Assembly: GCA_937910875.1 (NCBI GenBank)
Contig: CALENA010000076.1
Coordinates: 1 to 42,300 of the forward strand
Reading direction: 5' to 3'
From: an uncultured Desulfobulbaceae bacterium
Lineage (GTDB): Bacteria > Desulfobacterota > Desulfobulbia > Desulfobulbales > Desulfocapsaceae
Length of the DNA stretch: 42,300 bases
Shown: positions 16,115 to 24,653 of the stretch, piece after piece
Position numbering within the stretch: position 1 is the first letter of the stretch
Layout: the number at the start of each line of letters is the position of its first letter
Position numbers and translations under genes: made by a program
Notes under the pieces: generated by a model
What the model saw: the letters and a program-made list of their open reading frames with translations, nothing else
Databases searched by the model: none
Told to the model about the DNA's origin: nothing

Positions 16115-17319
16115 CAACTTCTGCCCCCACTCCCCATCGCCATCCGACCGCCAAGAAACCCGGGCGGTTCCTGAAAATCATTCTGCCGATCCTGATCCTG
16201 GTATTCGCCCTGCTGGCGGCACGCATCATTTACTCCAACCCACCTGAGGCGCCACAGCATTCAGGGCCGAAACGCTCGATTCTCAGCGTCGAGACCATGG
16301 TGCTCAAGCCTGAGCCATATCAGGCAGAGATTGTTACCTATGGTACGGTTCAGGCCCAGAGCCAGGGAGAATTGATCAGTCAGGTCAGCGGAGTGGTCAC
16401 CAGACTGGGAGCCAATGTCCACCCCGGTGCCTTTTTTCAGAAAAATGAGTTGCTCTTTCAGCTGGATGACCGGGATTACCGCGCAGCCCTGAAAATTGCC
16501 GAGGCCGCACTGGCAACGGCCCAGGCCAAATTGATTGAAGAGCAGGCCCGCAGCCTCCAGGCCGAGAAAGACTGGCAACGCATGGGCAATGACCGGGCAG
16601 CCAGTGACCTGGTGCTACGCAAACCCTACCTGAAATCGGCCCAGGCCAGTGCCCTGGAGGCCGAGGCACGCCTGGAAAAGTCACAACTGGATCTCGAACG
16701 GACCAGTATACGAGCTCCCTACACGGGTCGAGTCCTGACCAAGCACGTGGATATCGGGCAGTTTGTGGGTGCTGGCCTGCCCCTGATCGAAATCTACGCC
16801 TCTGATTCTCTGGAAGTTCGCCTGCCCCTCAACAGTCGACAGCAGGAACTGGTCAATCAGGACAGCACCTCTGCAACCACCCTCAACTCAGCCAATCCCA
16901 TCCGGGTCACAATTGAACCCGTGCGCAAATCGCCTGCCTCACTCATTCGCCACGGGCAAATCAGCCGTTTCGAGGCCAGGATTGACAGCAGCACCCAGCA
17001 ACTCTATGCAGTGGCATCAATTGACGACAGCCGCAACCAGCCACTCGCCCTCGGTGAATTTGTCAAGGCAACCATTTTTGGCCGACAGTTTGAACAGGTC
17101 TTTGTCATTCCGGCCCACGCCCTGTACAGCAATGATCAGGTGCTCCTGCTGACAGATAACCGGGTGGAGAGACGCCAGGTCACCGTGATTCAGCGCGGCA
17201 TGGATCGCAGTATTATTGATGGAAACCTGTCATCAGGTGCGCAGCTGATCACCACGCCACTGGGCAACATCACCAGTGGAACCCAGGCCACACAGGCAGA
17301 AGATTCGGGGAAACCATGA
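16111..17319 (+). CDS. RND efflux periplasmic adaptor (HlyD/MFP family)
   Basis: 402 aa. One N-terminal membrane anchor (about residues 22-39, FLKIILPILILVFALLAA) precedes a barrel-sandwich/lipoyl region (VTYGTVQAQSQGELISQVSGVV), a coiled-coil hairpin rich in Ala, Glu and Gln (about 120-195), the return lipoyl half (IRAPYTGRVLTKHVDIGQFVGAG) and a beta-barrel domain. It bridges the inner-membrane RND pump to the outer-membrane factor. Start and stop overlap both neighbours by 4 bp (ATGA), so stoichiometric expression is likely. The substrate is not evident. Confidence 0.95.
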   Translation: MTTSAPTPHRHPTAKKPGRFLKIILPILILVFALLAARIIYSNPPEAPQHSGPKRSILSVETMVLKPEPYQAEIVTYGTVQAQSQGELISQVSGVVTRLGANVHPGAFFQKNELLFQLDDRDYRAALKIAEAALATAQAKLIEEQARSLQAEKDWQRMGNDRAASDLVLRKPYLKSAQASALEAEARLEKSQLDLERTSIRAPYTGRVLTKHVDIGQFVGAGLPLIEIYASDSLEVRLPLNSRQQELVNQDSTSATTLNSANPIRVTIEPVRKSPASLIRHGQISRFEARIDSSTQQLYAVASIDDSRNQPLALGEFVKATIFGRQFEQVFVIPAHALYSNDQVLLLTDNRVERRQVTVIQRGMDRSIIDGNLSSGAQLITTPLGNITSGTQATQAEDSGKP

Positions 17320-20300
17320 ACAAGGCCATTGAATGGTTTGCCCGTAACCATGTGGCAGCCAATCTGCTCATGCTGCTTATCGTTTTCATGGGTCTCAGGG
17401 CCGCCCTGGTCAAGGTGCCGCTGGAGGTCTTTCCGACCTTTGAGCTGGATATCATCACGGTTCATGTCAGCCTGCCCGGGGCGACCCCGGAAGAGGCCGA
17501 AGAAGGATTGGCCATCCGCATCGAAGAGGCCATTTACGACCTGGAGGGCATTGAAGAGATCACCTCGATCTCCCGGGAGGGTGGAACCACCGTCTCCATT
17601 GAGGTCCAGAACGACCAGGACCTGCGGGAGTTGATGAGTGACATCAAGACTCGAGTTGATGCCATCAACACCTTTCCGGCCGATGCGGAACGACCGGTGG
17701 TTTACCAGGCCCAGCGCAACCGCGAGGTGATCAGCGTTACCGTCTCGGGCCCCTTGAACGAAAAGGAGTTGCGCGATCTGGGGACCGAGGTCCGTGAGGA
17801 GTTACTGGCTCTCGATGGAATCACCCAGGTCTACCTGGAATCAGTGCGCCCTTTTGAGATATCCATAGAAATTCCGGAACCGGTCCTGCGCCGCTACCAG
17901 CTGACTCTGGCCCAGATTGCCCGGCAAATCGAAGAACATTCTCTGGATCTCTCTGCCGGCTTGCTCCGCACCCGGGGCGGTGAAATCCTGATCCGAACCA
18001 AAAATCAGGCCTACACCACGGAAGATTATGCCGCTATTCCTGTCCGGACCGAAGCAGATGGCACCCGTATAAAACTAGGGGATATCGCCCAGATCAGAGA
18101 TACCTTTGACCAGTCACCGATCAATGTCCGCTTCAATGGTCAGGATGCTGTTTTGATCGAAGTCTACCGGATTGGCTCCCAGAACGCCATCACCGTGGCC
18201 GACACAATCAAGGAATATGTCAGGCAAAAGCAGGAGACCCTGCCTGACAAGGTGAAGATCAATACCTGGCGAGACCGTTCAGTCGTTGTCAAGGCCCGCC
18301 TCAAGACCCTGGGTAACAGCGCCCTGCAGGGTGGCATCCTGGTGGCCCTGCTCCTCTCTCTGTTTCTGCGCCCAGCCATCGCCTTTTGGGTCTGTGTGGG
18401 GATTCCAGTCAGTTTCCTGGGCGGTTTCTGGTTTATGGCCCTGCAGGACATCACCCTGAACCTGATCTCGCTTTTTGCCTTTATCACCGTTTTAGGCATT
18501 GTCGTCGATGATGCCATCGTCACCGGTGAAAATATCTACTTTCATCTCCAGCGTGGCGAGCCACCCCTGGAGGCCGCCATTATCGGTACCAAAGAGGTGT
18601 CAGTACCGGTCACCTTCGGGGTTCTGACCACGGTCGCCGCCTTTTACCCCCTGATGAATATTGAGGGTGTGCGCGGGCAGATCTTTGCCCAGATCCCGCT
18701 CATTGTCATTCCGGTCCTGCTCTTTTCTCTGATTGAGTCAAAATTTGTTCTGCCCTCTCATCTCAAGCATGTCCGGCAGGTAAAAGATTCTGAGCTGGGC
18801 CGTCTCTCCCGCCTGCAGCGACGGATCGCCGATGGTTTCGAACAGGCAATTCTCCGTTATTATAAGCCCCTGCTTCATCGCTGCCTCCAACTCCCGGTCT
18901 TACCCCTGGCCCTGGCCACCGGCCTGATGATCATCATGCTGGCCCTGATCATGGGGGGCTGGACCCGTTTTGTTTTCTTTCCCAGGGTCCCCAGTGAAAT
19001 CGCCCGAGCCACACTGACCATGCCCACCGGTACCTCTTTTGAACGGACAGACAAGGGTATTGACCATATGGTCAGCATGGCGCAAAGGCTTCAGGAAAAA
19101 TACCGTGATCCGGAAAGTGGCCAGAGCGCCATTATCAATATCCTGGCCACCACCGGATCTGCCGGAGGGACCGCCAGTGGTCAGAGCCATCTCGGTCGGG
19201 TTCTCCTGGAACTCCAACCCCCTGAATCCCGTGTCGCTGATGTCAAAAGCGCCCAACTGGTCAAGGAGTGGCGCAAATTGATCGGTTCTATCCCAGGCAT
19301 GGAAAGCATGACCATGCGGGCCGAGATCGGCCGCGGCGGCTCACCCATTGATATCCAACTCACAGGTCAGGATTTCAAACAACTGCGCAACGTGTCCGAT
19401 CAGATCAAAAAACACCTGTCTCAATATCCAGGTATTTTCGACATTGAAGATTCCCTGTCCAGCGGCAAGCAGGAGTTACAGATCCAACTCCTCCCTCAAG
19501 GCGCAGCCCTGGGCCTGACCCAGGCCGAACTGGCCCGACAGGTCCGATACGCCTTCTTTGGGTATGAAGTTCAGCGAATCCTGCGCGGTCGTGATGATGT
19601 CCGTGTCTATCTCCGTTATTCAGGGCTGGAGCGCAGTTCACTGTCCACCCTGGACAGTCTGCTGATCCGCACGCCGGACAACCACGAGATTCCATTCGTC
19701 CAGGTGGCGGCCCTGAGTCCTGGCCAGAGCCCATCAGAAATTCTCCGGATCGGTCAACGCCGTGCCCTGAATGTCACGGCTGACCTTGACAAACAGAGTA
19801 CTGATGTCGAGGCCATCAAGCGCAGTCTGGATGAGTATCTCGGAGATCTTTTGAGCCGCTACCCAGGGATCAGTTACAGCCTCGAGGGAGAGGCCAAGGA
19901 ACAGCGCCAGAGTTTCAGCGGTCTGGAAAGCGGTCTGGTCCTGGTTCTCTTTGTGATCTACGGCCTGCTGGCCATCCCCTTCCGCTCCTACTGGCAACCC
20001 TTTATCGTCATGTCCATGATCCCCTTTGGGGCCATGGGGGCCGTGATCGGTCACTGGATCATGGGTATGCCTCTGACCATCATGAGCCTTATGGGGATGC
20101 TGGCCCTGACCGGCGTGGTGGTCAACGACAGTCTGGTCCTGGTCGATTATATCAACCGGAGACGCCGGGAAGGCACAGACCTGTTGACTGCCGTGCACCA
20201 GGCCGGTGTGGCCCGCTTCCGGGCAGTCATTCTGACCTCTCTGACCACCTTTGCCGGACTGATGCCCCTGATCTTCGACAAAACAACCCAGGCCCAGTTT

Positions 20301-20465
20301 CTGATCCCCATGGCGATCTCTCTAGGCTTTGGCATCCTCTTTGCCACCTTTTTCACCCTGCTCCTCTTACCGGTCAACTACCTGATCTTTGTCCGGAGTG
20401 GCGCTTGGCTGCGCCGGAACATGTCGTTCCGGGGTACTGATTTCGAAGGGCCTTCGCACAATTAG
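17316..20465 (+). CDS. RND family efflux permease (AcrB/HAE1 type)
   Basis: 1049 aa, normal for a full RND pump. TM1 is near 14-31, followed by a porter domain (LEVFPTFELDIITVHVSLPGATPEEAEE), TM2-6 (LQGGILVALLLSLFL; VLGIVVDDAIVTGENIYFHL in TM4 with the proton-relay Asp pair), a second porter domain and TM7-12 ending FFTLLLLPVNYLIFV. Proton influx would drive export of an unidentified substrate through the adjacent adaptor and outer-membrane factor. It is the last gene of the coupled CNNM-OMF-MFP-RND run. After the stop comes a 383-bp gap holding palindrome copy B. Confidence 0.96.
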   Translation: MNKAIEWFARNHVAANLLMLLIVFMGLRAALVKVPLEVFPTFELDIITVHVSLPGATPEEAEEGLAIRIEEAIYDLEGIEEITSISREGGTTVSIEVQNDQDLRELMSDIKTRVDAINTFPADAERPVVYQAQRNREVISVTVSGPLNEKELRDLGTEVREELLALDGITQVYLESVRPFEISIEIPEPVLRRYQLTLAQIARQIEEHSLDLSAGLLRTRGGEILIRTKNQAYTTEDYAAIPVRTEADGTRIKLGDIAQIRDTFDQSPINVRFNGQDAVLIEVYRIGSQNAITVADTIKEYVRQKQETLPDKVKINTWRDRSVVVKARLKTLGNSALQGGILVALLLSLFLRPAIAFWVCVGIPVSFLGGFWFMALQDITLNLISLFAFITVLGIVVDDAIVTGENIYFHLQRGEPPLEAAIIGTKEVSVPVTFGVLTTVAAFYPLMNIEGVRGQIFAQIPLIVIPVLLFSLIESKFVLPSHLKHVRQVKDSELGRLSRLQRRIADGFEQAILRYYKPLLHRCLQLPVLPLALATGLMIIMLALIMGGWTRFVFFPRVPSEIARATLTMPTGTSFERTDKGIDHMVSMAQRLQEKYRDPESGQSAIINILATTGSAGGTASGQSHLGRVLLELQPPESRVADVKSAQLVKEWRKLIGSIPGMESMTMRAEIGRGGSPIDIQLTGQDFKQLRNVSDQIKKHLSQYPGIFDIEDSLSSGKQELQIQLLPQGAALGLTQAELARQVRYAFFGYEVQRILRGRDDVRVYLRYSGLERSSLSTLDSLLIRTPDNHEIPFVQVAALSPGQSPSEILRIGQRRALNVTADLDKQSTDVEAIKRSLDEYLGDLLSRYPGISYSLEGEAKEQRQSFSGLESGLVLVLFVIYGLLAIPFRSYWQPFIVMSMIPFGAMGAVIGHWIMGMPLTIMSLMGMLALTGVVVNDSLVLVDYINRRRREGTDLLTAVHQAGVARFRAVILTSLTTFAGLMPLIFDKTTQAQFLIPMAISLGFGILFATFFTLLLLPVNYLIFVRSGAWLRRNMSFRGTDFEGPSHN

Positions 20466-20848
20466 AGTTTTGCGACAGATCAAGACAAGAAACATTCCAG
20501 GGCAGACAGACGGTAGATATTCTGGAGATAAATATTCTGGGTTACTCTTCGACGAAATTTTTAAAGACGGGTCCATGTGGTGAGCTTGGCCCGGCAGGAG
20601 CAGGAAGGTCCCTGTCCGGCTACGCTCCGCCCGAAACATGAACGACGTTTCGTCGTCCATGTTTCAGATACGCCGGCCAGGGACCTTCCTGCTCCTCCCT
20701 CTTTACATTCCTGGTTAGATCTGTAGAGTTATGATTCAGCCGCCAGTGGAGACTCATTTTTGGTGAACACTTACCATGTTTTTAATAATGCAACGCTGAT
20801 CGCTCATCTCTTTCCTGTACAGAACTGAACTTAATAAGGATACAAATC
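20466..20848. other. Intergenic region with palindromic repeat copy B
   Basis: 383 bp without a supported gene. The palindrome at 20597-20695 fills the middle. The remainder up to 20848 precedes the rhodanese lipoprotein and contains only a weak promoter-like TTGGTG and TAATAA pair with 17-bp spacing near 20760-20790. Confidence 0.5.
20597..20695. repeat. Long imperfect palindrome (copy B of a dispersed repeat)
   Basis: The arms GGAGCAGGAAGGTCCCTG and CAGGGACCTTCCTGCTCC are exact complements, continuing through CCGGC/GCCGG and an inner GAAACATGAACGACG / CGTCGTCCATGTTTC arm pair. It is the near-identical inverse of copy A at 5769-5868, flanks included. Differences within the inner arms are partly compensatory (CGTTTCG here, ATGTTCCAT in the reverse complement of A), suggesting selection for the hairpin. 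It lies about 130 bp after the RND stop. Confidence 0.85.
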
Positions 20849-21328
20849 ATGAACAGGATTTTTGTTATTGTGGTGTCAGCTGCCTTGCTTTTTATGGCTG
20901 CGGCCTGTTCAAGCGATCAGAATTCTGCTGAGACGCAACCAACAGCAGCTCGCCAGACGAGATCTGCAACCATTAATGGTCCTCAGCTGGATCAGGATTC
21001 CAGGAGAGAGAAAATATTCAGGTCCATTTCAGCCCGAGAGGCCCAGGCCCTGGTTGCCTCACGCTCTGACCTGTCCCTGGTGGATCTCCGTGAAGAGAGC
21101 GAACTTAAAGAGGGATACATTCCCGGATCACAACTGATTCCAATCAGCGCGCTGAGCCGTGGGACCCGGAGCCTGCCCGCTGACAGGCCACTCCTGCTGA
21201 TCTGCGCGGTCGGAGGACGCAGTTACGCGGTCGGTCGGTTTCTCTCCGGCAAGGGCTATGGAGAAGTTTACAACCTGAAAGGCGGCATCTCCGACTGGAA
21301 AAAGGCCGGCCTTCCTCTCCAGTATTAA
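20849..21328 (+). CDS. Rhodanese-domain lipoprotein
   Basis: 159 aa with AAGGA 8 nt before ATG. The signal peptide ends FMAAAC with Cys20 the probable lipid-modified residue, so the domain should face the periplasm. The rhodanese domain covers about 58-157: LVDLREESELKEGYIPGSQLIP, an active-site loop LLLICAVGGRSYAVGR with catalytic Cys119, and the closing YNLKGGISDWKKAGLP. Such single-domain rhodaneses carry sulfane sulfur on cysteine. The physiological acceptor is unknown, though a periplasmic sulfur carrier would fit a sulfur-metabolising organism. The ZIP transporter gene follows after 95 bp. Confidence 0.93.
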   Translation: MNRIFVIVVSAALLFMAAACSSDQNSAETQPTAARQTRSATINGPQLDQDSRREKIFRSISAREAQALVASRSDLSLVDLREESELKEGYIPGSQLIPISALSRGTRSLPADRPLLLICAVGGRSYAVGRFLSGKGYGEVYNLKGGISDWKKAGLPLQY

Positions 21329-21344
21329 TGTGCGTGCTATCCCC

Positions 21345-21411
21345 TTGACAGTGATGTATGGTAACGAATTGGTAATCCTTATCATATCAGTTCTGTTTTT
21401 TTATCTGTCAA
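21345..21411. promoter_or_regulatory. Inverted repeat TTGACAG/CTGTCAA in the ZIP transporter leader
   Basis: TTGACAG (21345-21351) and CTGTCAA (21405-21411) are exact reverse complements, and the second lies directly before the GAGGA ribosome site of the ZIP gene. The first includes a consensus -35 hexamer, but I find no well-placed -10. It could be a leader stem sequestering translation or paired binding sites. Confidence 0.35.
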
Positions 21412-21423
21412 AGTGAGGAAACA

Positions 21424-22239
21424 ATGAGTGAATTTTTATTGCAATTCAGTCCTGTGACGCAGGCCTTCATGGCTACACTCTTTACCTGGGGCGTTACGGC
21501 TGCCGGTGCGGCTGTTGTTTTTTTTACAAAAGAGATTAATCACAAATTCATGGATTCAACGCTTGGCTTTGCAGCAGGCGTGATGATTGCGGCCAGTTTC
21601 TGGTCTCTTCTGGCACCGGGCATCGAGATGGCGGAGCAGTTAGGACTTACCCCCTGGCTGACCGCAGTCATCGGTTTTATGGGCGGTGGAATTTTCATGC
21701 GTCTGACCGACAAATTTCTGCCCCACCTCCATCCCGGCCTCAATATGAGTAAGAGTGAGGGAATCAAAACCTCATGGCAACGGAGCACCTTGCTGGTCCT
21801 GGCCATCACCCTGCATAATATTCCTGAGGGCCTGGCTGTCGGTGTCGCATTTGGAGCCGTGGCTGCGGGACTACCATCTGCCACGATCGGGGGAGCAATT
21901 GCTCTGGCCATCGGAATCGGTATCCAGAATTTTCCCGAAGGGACTGCGGTCTCAATGCCACTCAGAAGAGAGGGCATGAGCAAAGGTAAAAGTTTCATGA
22001 TGGGACAGGCCTCCGGCATCGTGGAACCCATAGCCGGGGTGCTCGGTGCCATCTTTGTCCTGAAGATGCAAAACATTCTCCCCTATGCCCTCTGTTTTGC
22101 AGCAGGAGCCATGATTTTTGTCGTGGTGGAAGAACTCATCCCCGAGTCGCAGAGTAATTATAAAAATATCGATACGGTGACCATGGCAACCATGGCCGGT
22201 TTTTCGGTCATGATGATTCTTGATGTCGCCCTGGGATAA
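21424..22239 (+). CDS. ZIP family divalent metal transporter (ZupT/GufA-like)
   Basis: 271 aa, with GAGGA 5 nt before ATG. About eight membrane segments are visible. The metal-site helices carry the ZIP signature: TLHNIPEGLAVGVAFG (His, Asn and Glu) and the matching IGIGIQNFPEGTAVSMPLRREG. The protein would import zinc or other divalent cations across the inner membrane. It is of the GufA type rather than eukaryotic-like ZIP, judging by the FWSLLAPGIEMAEQLG and EELIPESQSNY segments. A short CTGATGAC tandem repeat follows the stop. Confidence 0.95.
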   Translation: MSEFLLQFSPVTQAFMATLFTWGVTAAGAAVVFFTKEINHKFMDSTLGFAAGVMIAASFWSLLAPGIEMAEQLGLTPWLTAVIGFMGGGIFMRLTDKFLPHLHPGLNMSKSEGIKTSWQRSTLLVLAITLHNIPEGLAVGVAFGAVAAGLPSATIGGAIALAIGIGIQNFPEGTAVSMPLRREGMSKGKSFMMGQASGIVEPIAGVLGAIFVLKMQNILPYALCFAAGAMIFVVVEELIPESQSNYKNIDTVTMATMAGFSVMMILDVALG

Positions 22240-22240
22240 T

Positions 22241-22275
22241 CTGATAACCTGATGACCTGATGACCTGATGACCTG
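22241..22275. repeat. Short 8-bp tandem repeat
   Basis: CTGATAAC is followed by three exact CTGATGAC units and a partial CTG, immediately after the ZIP stop. It is non-coding and probably prone to slippage. Confidence 0.8.
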
Positions 22276-22408
22276 TCCAGCCAATCATTTTTGTCACTGA
22301 AGCGCAGCACCGCAACTGTTTTGTCATGGGCCTGCTCGCACAGCGGGCTATAACTCGCGGGCCCCTTTCATTTCCCCCCATGACAAGAAGACGCAGAGGA
22401 TTGTCCTG

Positions 22409-23992
22409 TTGGACCTCATAATCAATAATTTACACATCCCGATCGAGCATGACCGGATTGAGGCCTATAAAACGGCTGTAGCTCAACGACTGAACAGGGA
22501 CGAGGCTTTGATCTCCATCCGGCAGATCCTGAGCAAGTCTCTGGACCTGAGCAATAAAGACCAGTTTTATTACACAATTTCACTGGTGGTTGAAACTGAC
22601 GATTCCTTTGCCAATCCGCAAAATTTTCCCCTCTACACAGCCCCTTTACCAGACACAAAAAAGGCAACTCGCCGCACGGAACGGCCGATCATTGTCGGAT
22701 TCGGGCCTGCCGGAATGTTTGCGGCCCTTGAACTGATTGACCATGGCTGCAAACCGTTGATCTTTGAACGGGGAAAGAAAATAGAAGAACGCTCCATCGA
22801 TGTGCAGTGCTTTATCCGCGAGAGGAAACTCAATCCCGAATCAAACATCCAGTTTGGCGAAGGTGGCGCCGGTTCTTACTCGGACGGAAAGCTTTTTTCC
22901 CGGAGAAACAATAACACCAGCACTGTCAATCGGGTCCTGCAGACATTTATCAAATTTGGGGCACCGGAGGAAATTGGCTACATCAGCAAGCCTCACCTGG
23001 GAACGGATGTCCTGTGCAGAATCGTTCGCAACATCAGAGAATATATCCTGGAGCGGGGCGGCGAGATCCATTACAGCGCAAAAATGACCGACCTCCTGAC
23101 CACAAAAGGAAAGGCGTCTGGCATTATCATCAACAATGAGCGTGAATATCTTTCATCATGTATCTTTCTTGCCCTGGGTCATTCTGCCCGTGATACCGTT
23201 GAGATGATGCATGAGAAAGGCCTTGCCCTGGAACAGCGATCGATCGCGGTGGGGTTGCGGATCGAGCACCCGGCCAGGACAATCAACCGGATGCGATACG
23301 GCAGGAAATATCTGAATTTCCCTGGCCTTGGCGCTGCCACCTATTCCCTCAACTATACCAATCGTAAAATCAGACGAGGGGTGTATACCTTTTGCATGTG
23401 TCCCGGGGGTGAGGTGGTCAATGCCTCATCAGAACAAGGCCTGCTGGTGCTGAACGGGATGAGCTACTCCCAACGCTTGTCACCCTTTTCAAACGCGGCG
23501 CTGGTGGTCAGCTGTCACAGTGCTGATTATCCATCGAGCACCCCCCTGGCTGGATTTGAATTCCAACGTGATATAGAGAGGAAGACCTTTCTGGCGGGAG
23601 GCGGTAACTGGGACGTCCCGGCGCAGAATCTGATGGATTTTTTGGGTCAACGCCAAACCGCTGATCTCAATCAGAACTCATATACAATGGGAGTGGTGCC
23701 GGCAGACCTGAAAGAGCTCTTTCCTCAATTTGTGATCAAGGAGTTGTCAGCCGCCTTCAATCAATGGAAGGAAGACGTTCCATTATTTGTTTCTCATGAG
23801 GCCATCCTGCTTGGCTCAGAGACCAGGACCTCATCTCCTGTCCGGATGACCCGCAATGAGGATTTTGAATCGGTCACCTTGAAAAATGTATACCCCATCG
23901 GGGAAGGATCGGGCTATACAGGCGGGATCACAAGCTCGGCCGCGGATGCCATCAAGGCAGTCGAACGACACCTGCTACAAGGACAATCGTAA
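22409..23992 (+). CDS. FAD-dependent oxidoreductase of the COG2509 family
   Basis: 527 aa starting at TTG 22409, with AGAGGA about 9 nt upstream; there is no better ATG before the conserved N-terminus (MDLIINNLHIPIEHD). Residues about 1-85 form a small N-terminal alpha/beta domain typical of this family. The FAD-binding dinucleotide motif is VGFGPAGMFAALELIDHG, followed by IQFGEGGAGSYSDGKL and a C-terminal FAD contact GEGSGYTGGITSSAADAIKA. The family is widespread but its reaction is not established. Downstream genes follow closely (mini-ORF 11 bp away, DUF1456 gene 97 bp away). Confidence 0.92.
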   Translation: MDLIINNLHIPIEHDRIEAYKTAVAQRLNRDEALISIRQILSKSLDLSNKDQFYYTISLVVETDDSFANPQNFPLYTAPLPDTKKATRRTERPIIVGFGPAGMFAALELIDHGCKPLIFERGKKIEERSIDVQCFIRERKLNPESNIQFGEGGAGSYSDGKLFSRRNNNTSTVNRVLQTFIKFGAPEEIGYISKPHLGTDVLCRIVRNIREYILERGGEIHYSAKMTDLLTTKGKASGIIINNEREYLSSCIFLALGHSARDTVEMMHEKGLALEQRSIAVGLRIEHPARTINRMRYGRKYLNFPGLGAATYSLNYTNRKIRRGVYTFCMCPGGEVVNASSEQGLLVLNGMSYSQRLSPFSNAALVVSCHSADYPSSTPLAGFEFQRDIERKTFLAGGGNWDVPAQNLMDFLGQRQTADLNQNSYTMGVVPADLKELFPQFVIKELSAAFNQWKEDVPLFVSHEAILLGSETRTSSPVRMTRNEDFESVTLKNVYPIGEGSGYTGGITSSAADAIKAVERHLLQGQS

Positions 23993-24002
23993 AGGGAAGG
24001 AA

Positions 24003-24092
24003 ATGAACAAACCCGCTGCCTGGCAGCACAGGCTCTCTTTCAATCAAGGCGCACCCCGAGGGCAACAACCTCAGAACAGGACTCATTCATGA
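24003..24092 (+). CDS. Possible 29-residue leader ORF coupled to the DUF1456 gene
   Basis: An ATG at 24003 follows the strong ribosome site GGAAGGA directly after the flavoprotein stop. The frame encodes 29 residues (MNKPAAWQHRLSFNQ...) and ends in TGA that overlaps the next gene's ATG as ATGA. The peptide has no recognised family. It may serve only to bring ribosomes to the DUF1456 start, which has a weaker site of its own. Confidence 0.4.
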   Translation: MNKPAAWQHRLSFNQGAPRGQQPQNRTHS

Positions 24093-24583
24093 CCAATAAC
24101 GATATCTTGCGCCGTCTCCGCTACACCTTCAATTTTAATGACTCAAAGATGATCGCCCTCTTTCAGCTGGCAGATCACCAGGTCACCCGGGAGCAGATCA
24201 GCAACTGGCTGAAGAAAGAGGATGATCCGGCCTGTCAGAAATGCAGCGATACGCACATGGCCCTTTTCCTGAACGGACTGATCAATGACAAGCGGGGGAA
24301 AAAAGAGGGGCCACAACCCGAACCGGAGCAACGCCTGACCAATAATATTATTTTCAGGAAATTGAAAATAGCCCTGAACCTGCAGGCCGACGACGTCCTG
24401 GAAATTCTCAGACTGGCAAATTTGCGGGTGAGCAAACACGAACTGAGTGCCTTTTTTCGCAAACCAGGCCACCTGCACTATCGTGTCTGTAAGGATCAGA
24501 TCCTGCGGAATTTTCTCACTGGCCTGCAACATCACTTTCGAAAGCCCGAACAGGGGGGCAACGATTCAGATCAGCCTGGATGA
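24089..24583 (+). CDS. DUF1456 family protein (YehS-like)
   Basis: 164 aa with two tandem DUF1456 repeats: residues about 1-66 (MTNNDILRRLRYTFNFNDSK ... FLNGLINDKRG) and about 84-156 (LTNNIIFRKLKIALNLQADD ... ILRNFLTGLQHHF). The repeats share the pattern TNNxIxRxLRxxxNxxxxxxxxxxxLAxxxVxxxxxxxxxxK. Family members, including YehS of E. coli, are small soluble proteins without a defined function. AGGA lies 7 nt before ATG, and the start overlaps the preceding mini-ORF stop. The gene is convergent with the protease gene. Confidence 0.92.
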   Translation: MTNNDILRRLRYTFNFNDSKMIALFQLADHQVTREQISNWLKKEDDPACQKCSDTHMALFLNGLINDKRGKKEGPQPEPEQRLTNNIIFRKLKIALNLQADDVLEILRLANLRVSKHELSAFFRKPGHLHYRVCKDQILRNFLTGLQHHFRKPEQGGNDSDQPG

Positions 24584-24653
24584 CCATGCTGGTCTGCCCC
24601 CTCCTGCGCCGGCCTCCTTGCATCCATCAGACACCTTGGGGCCAGACACCTCT

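Noticed and set aside
22241-22275. CRISPR-like repeat
   Set aside because: The 8-bp units are directly adjacent with no spacers, so this is a simple tandem repeat.
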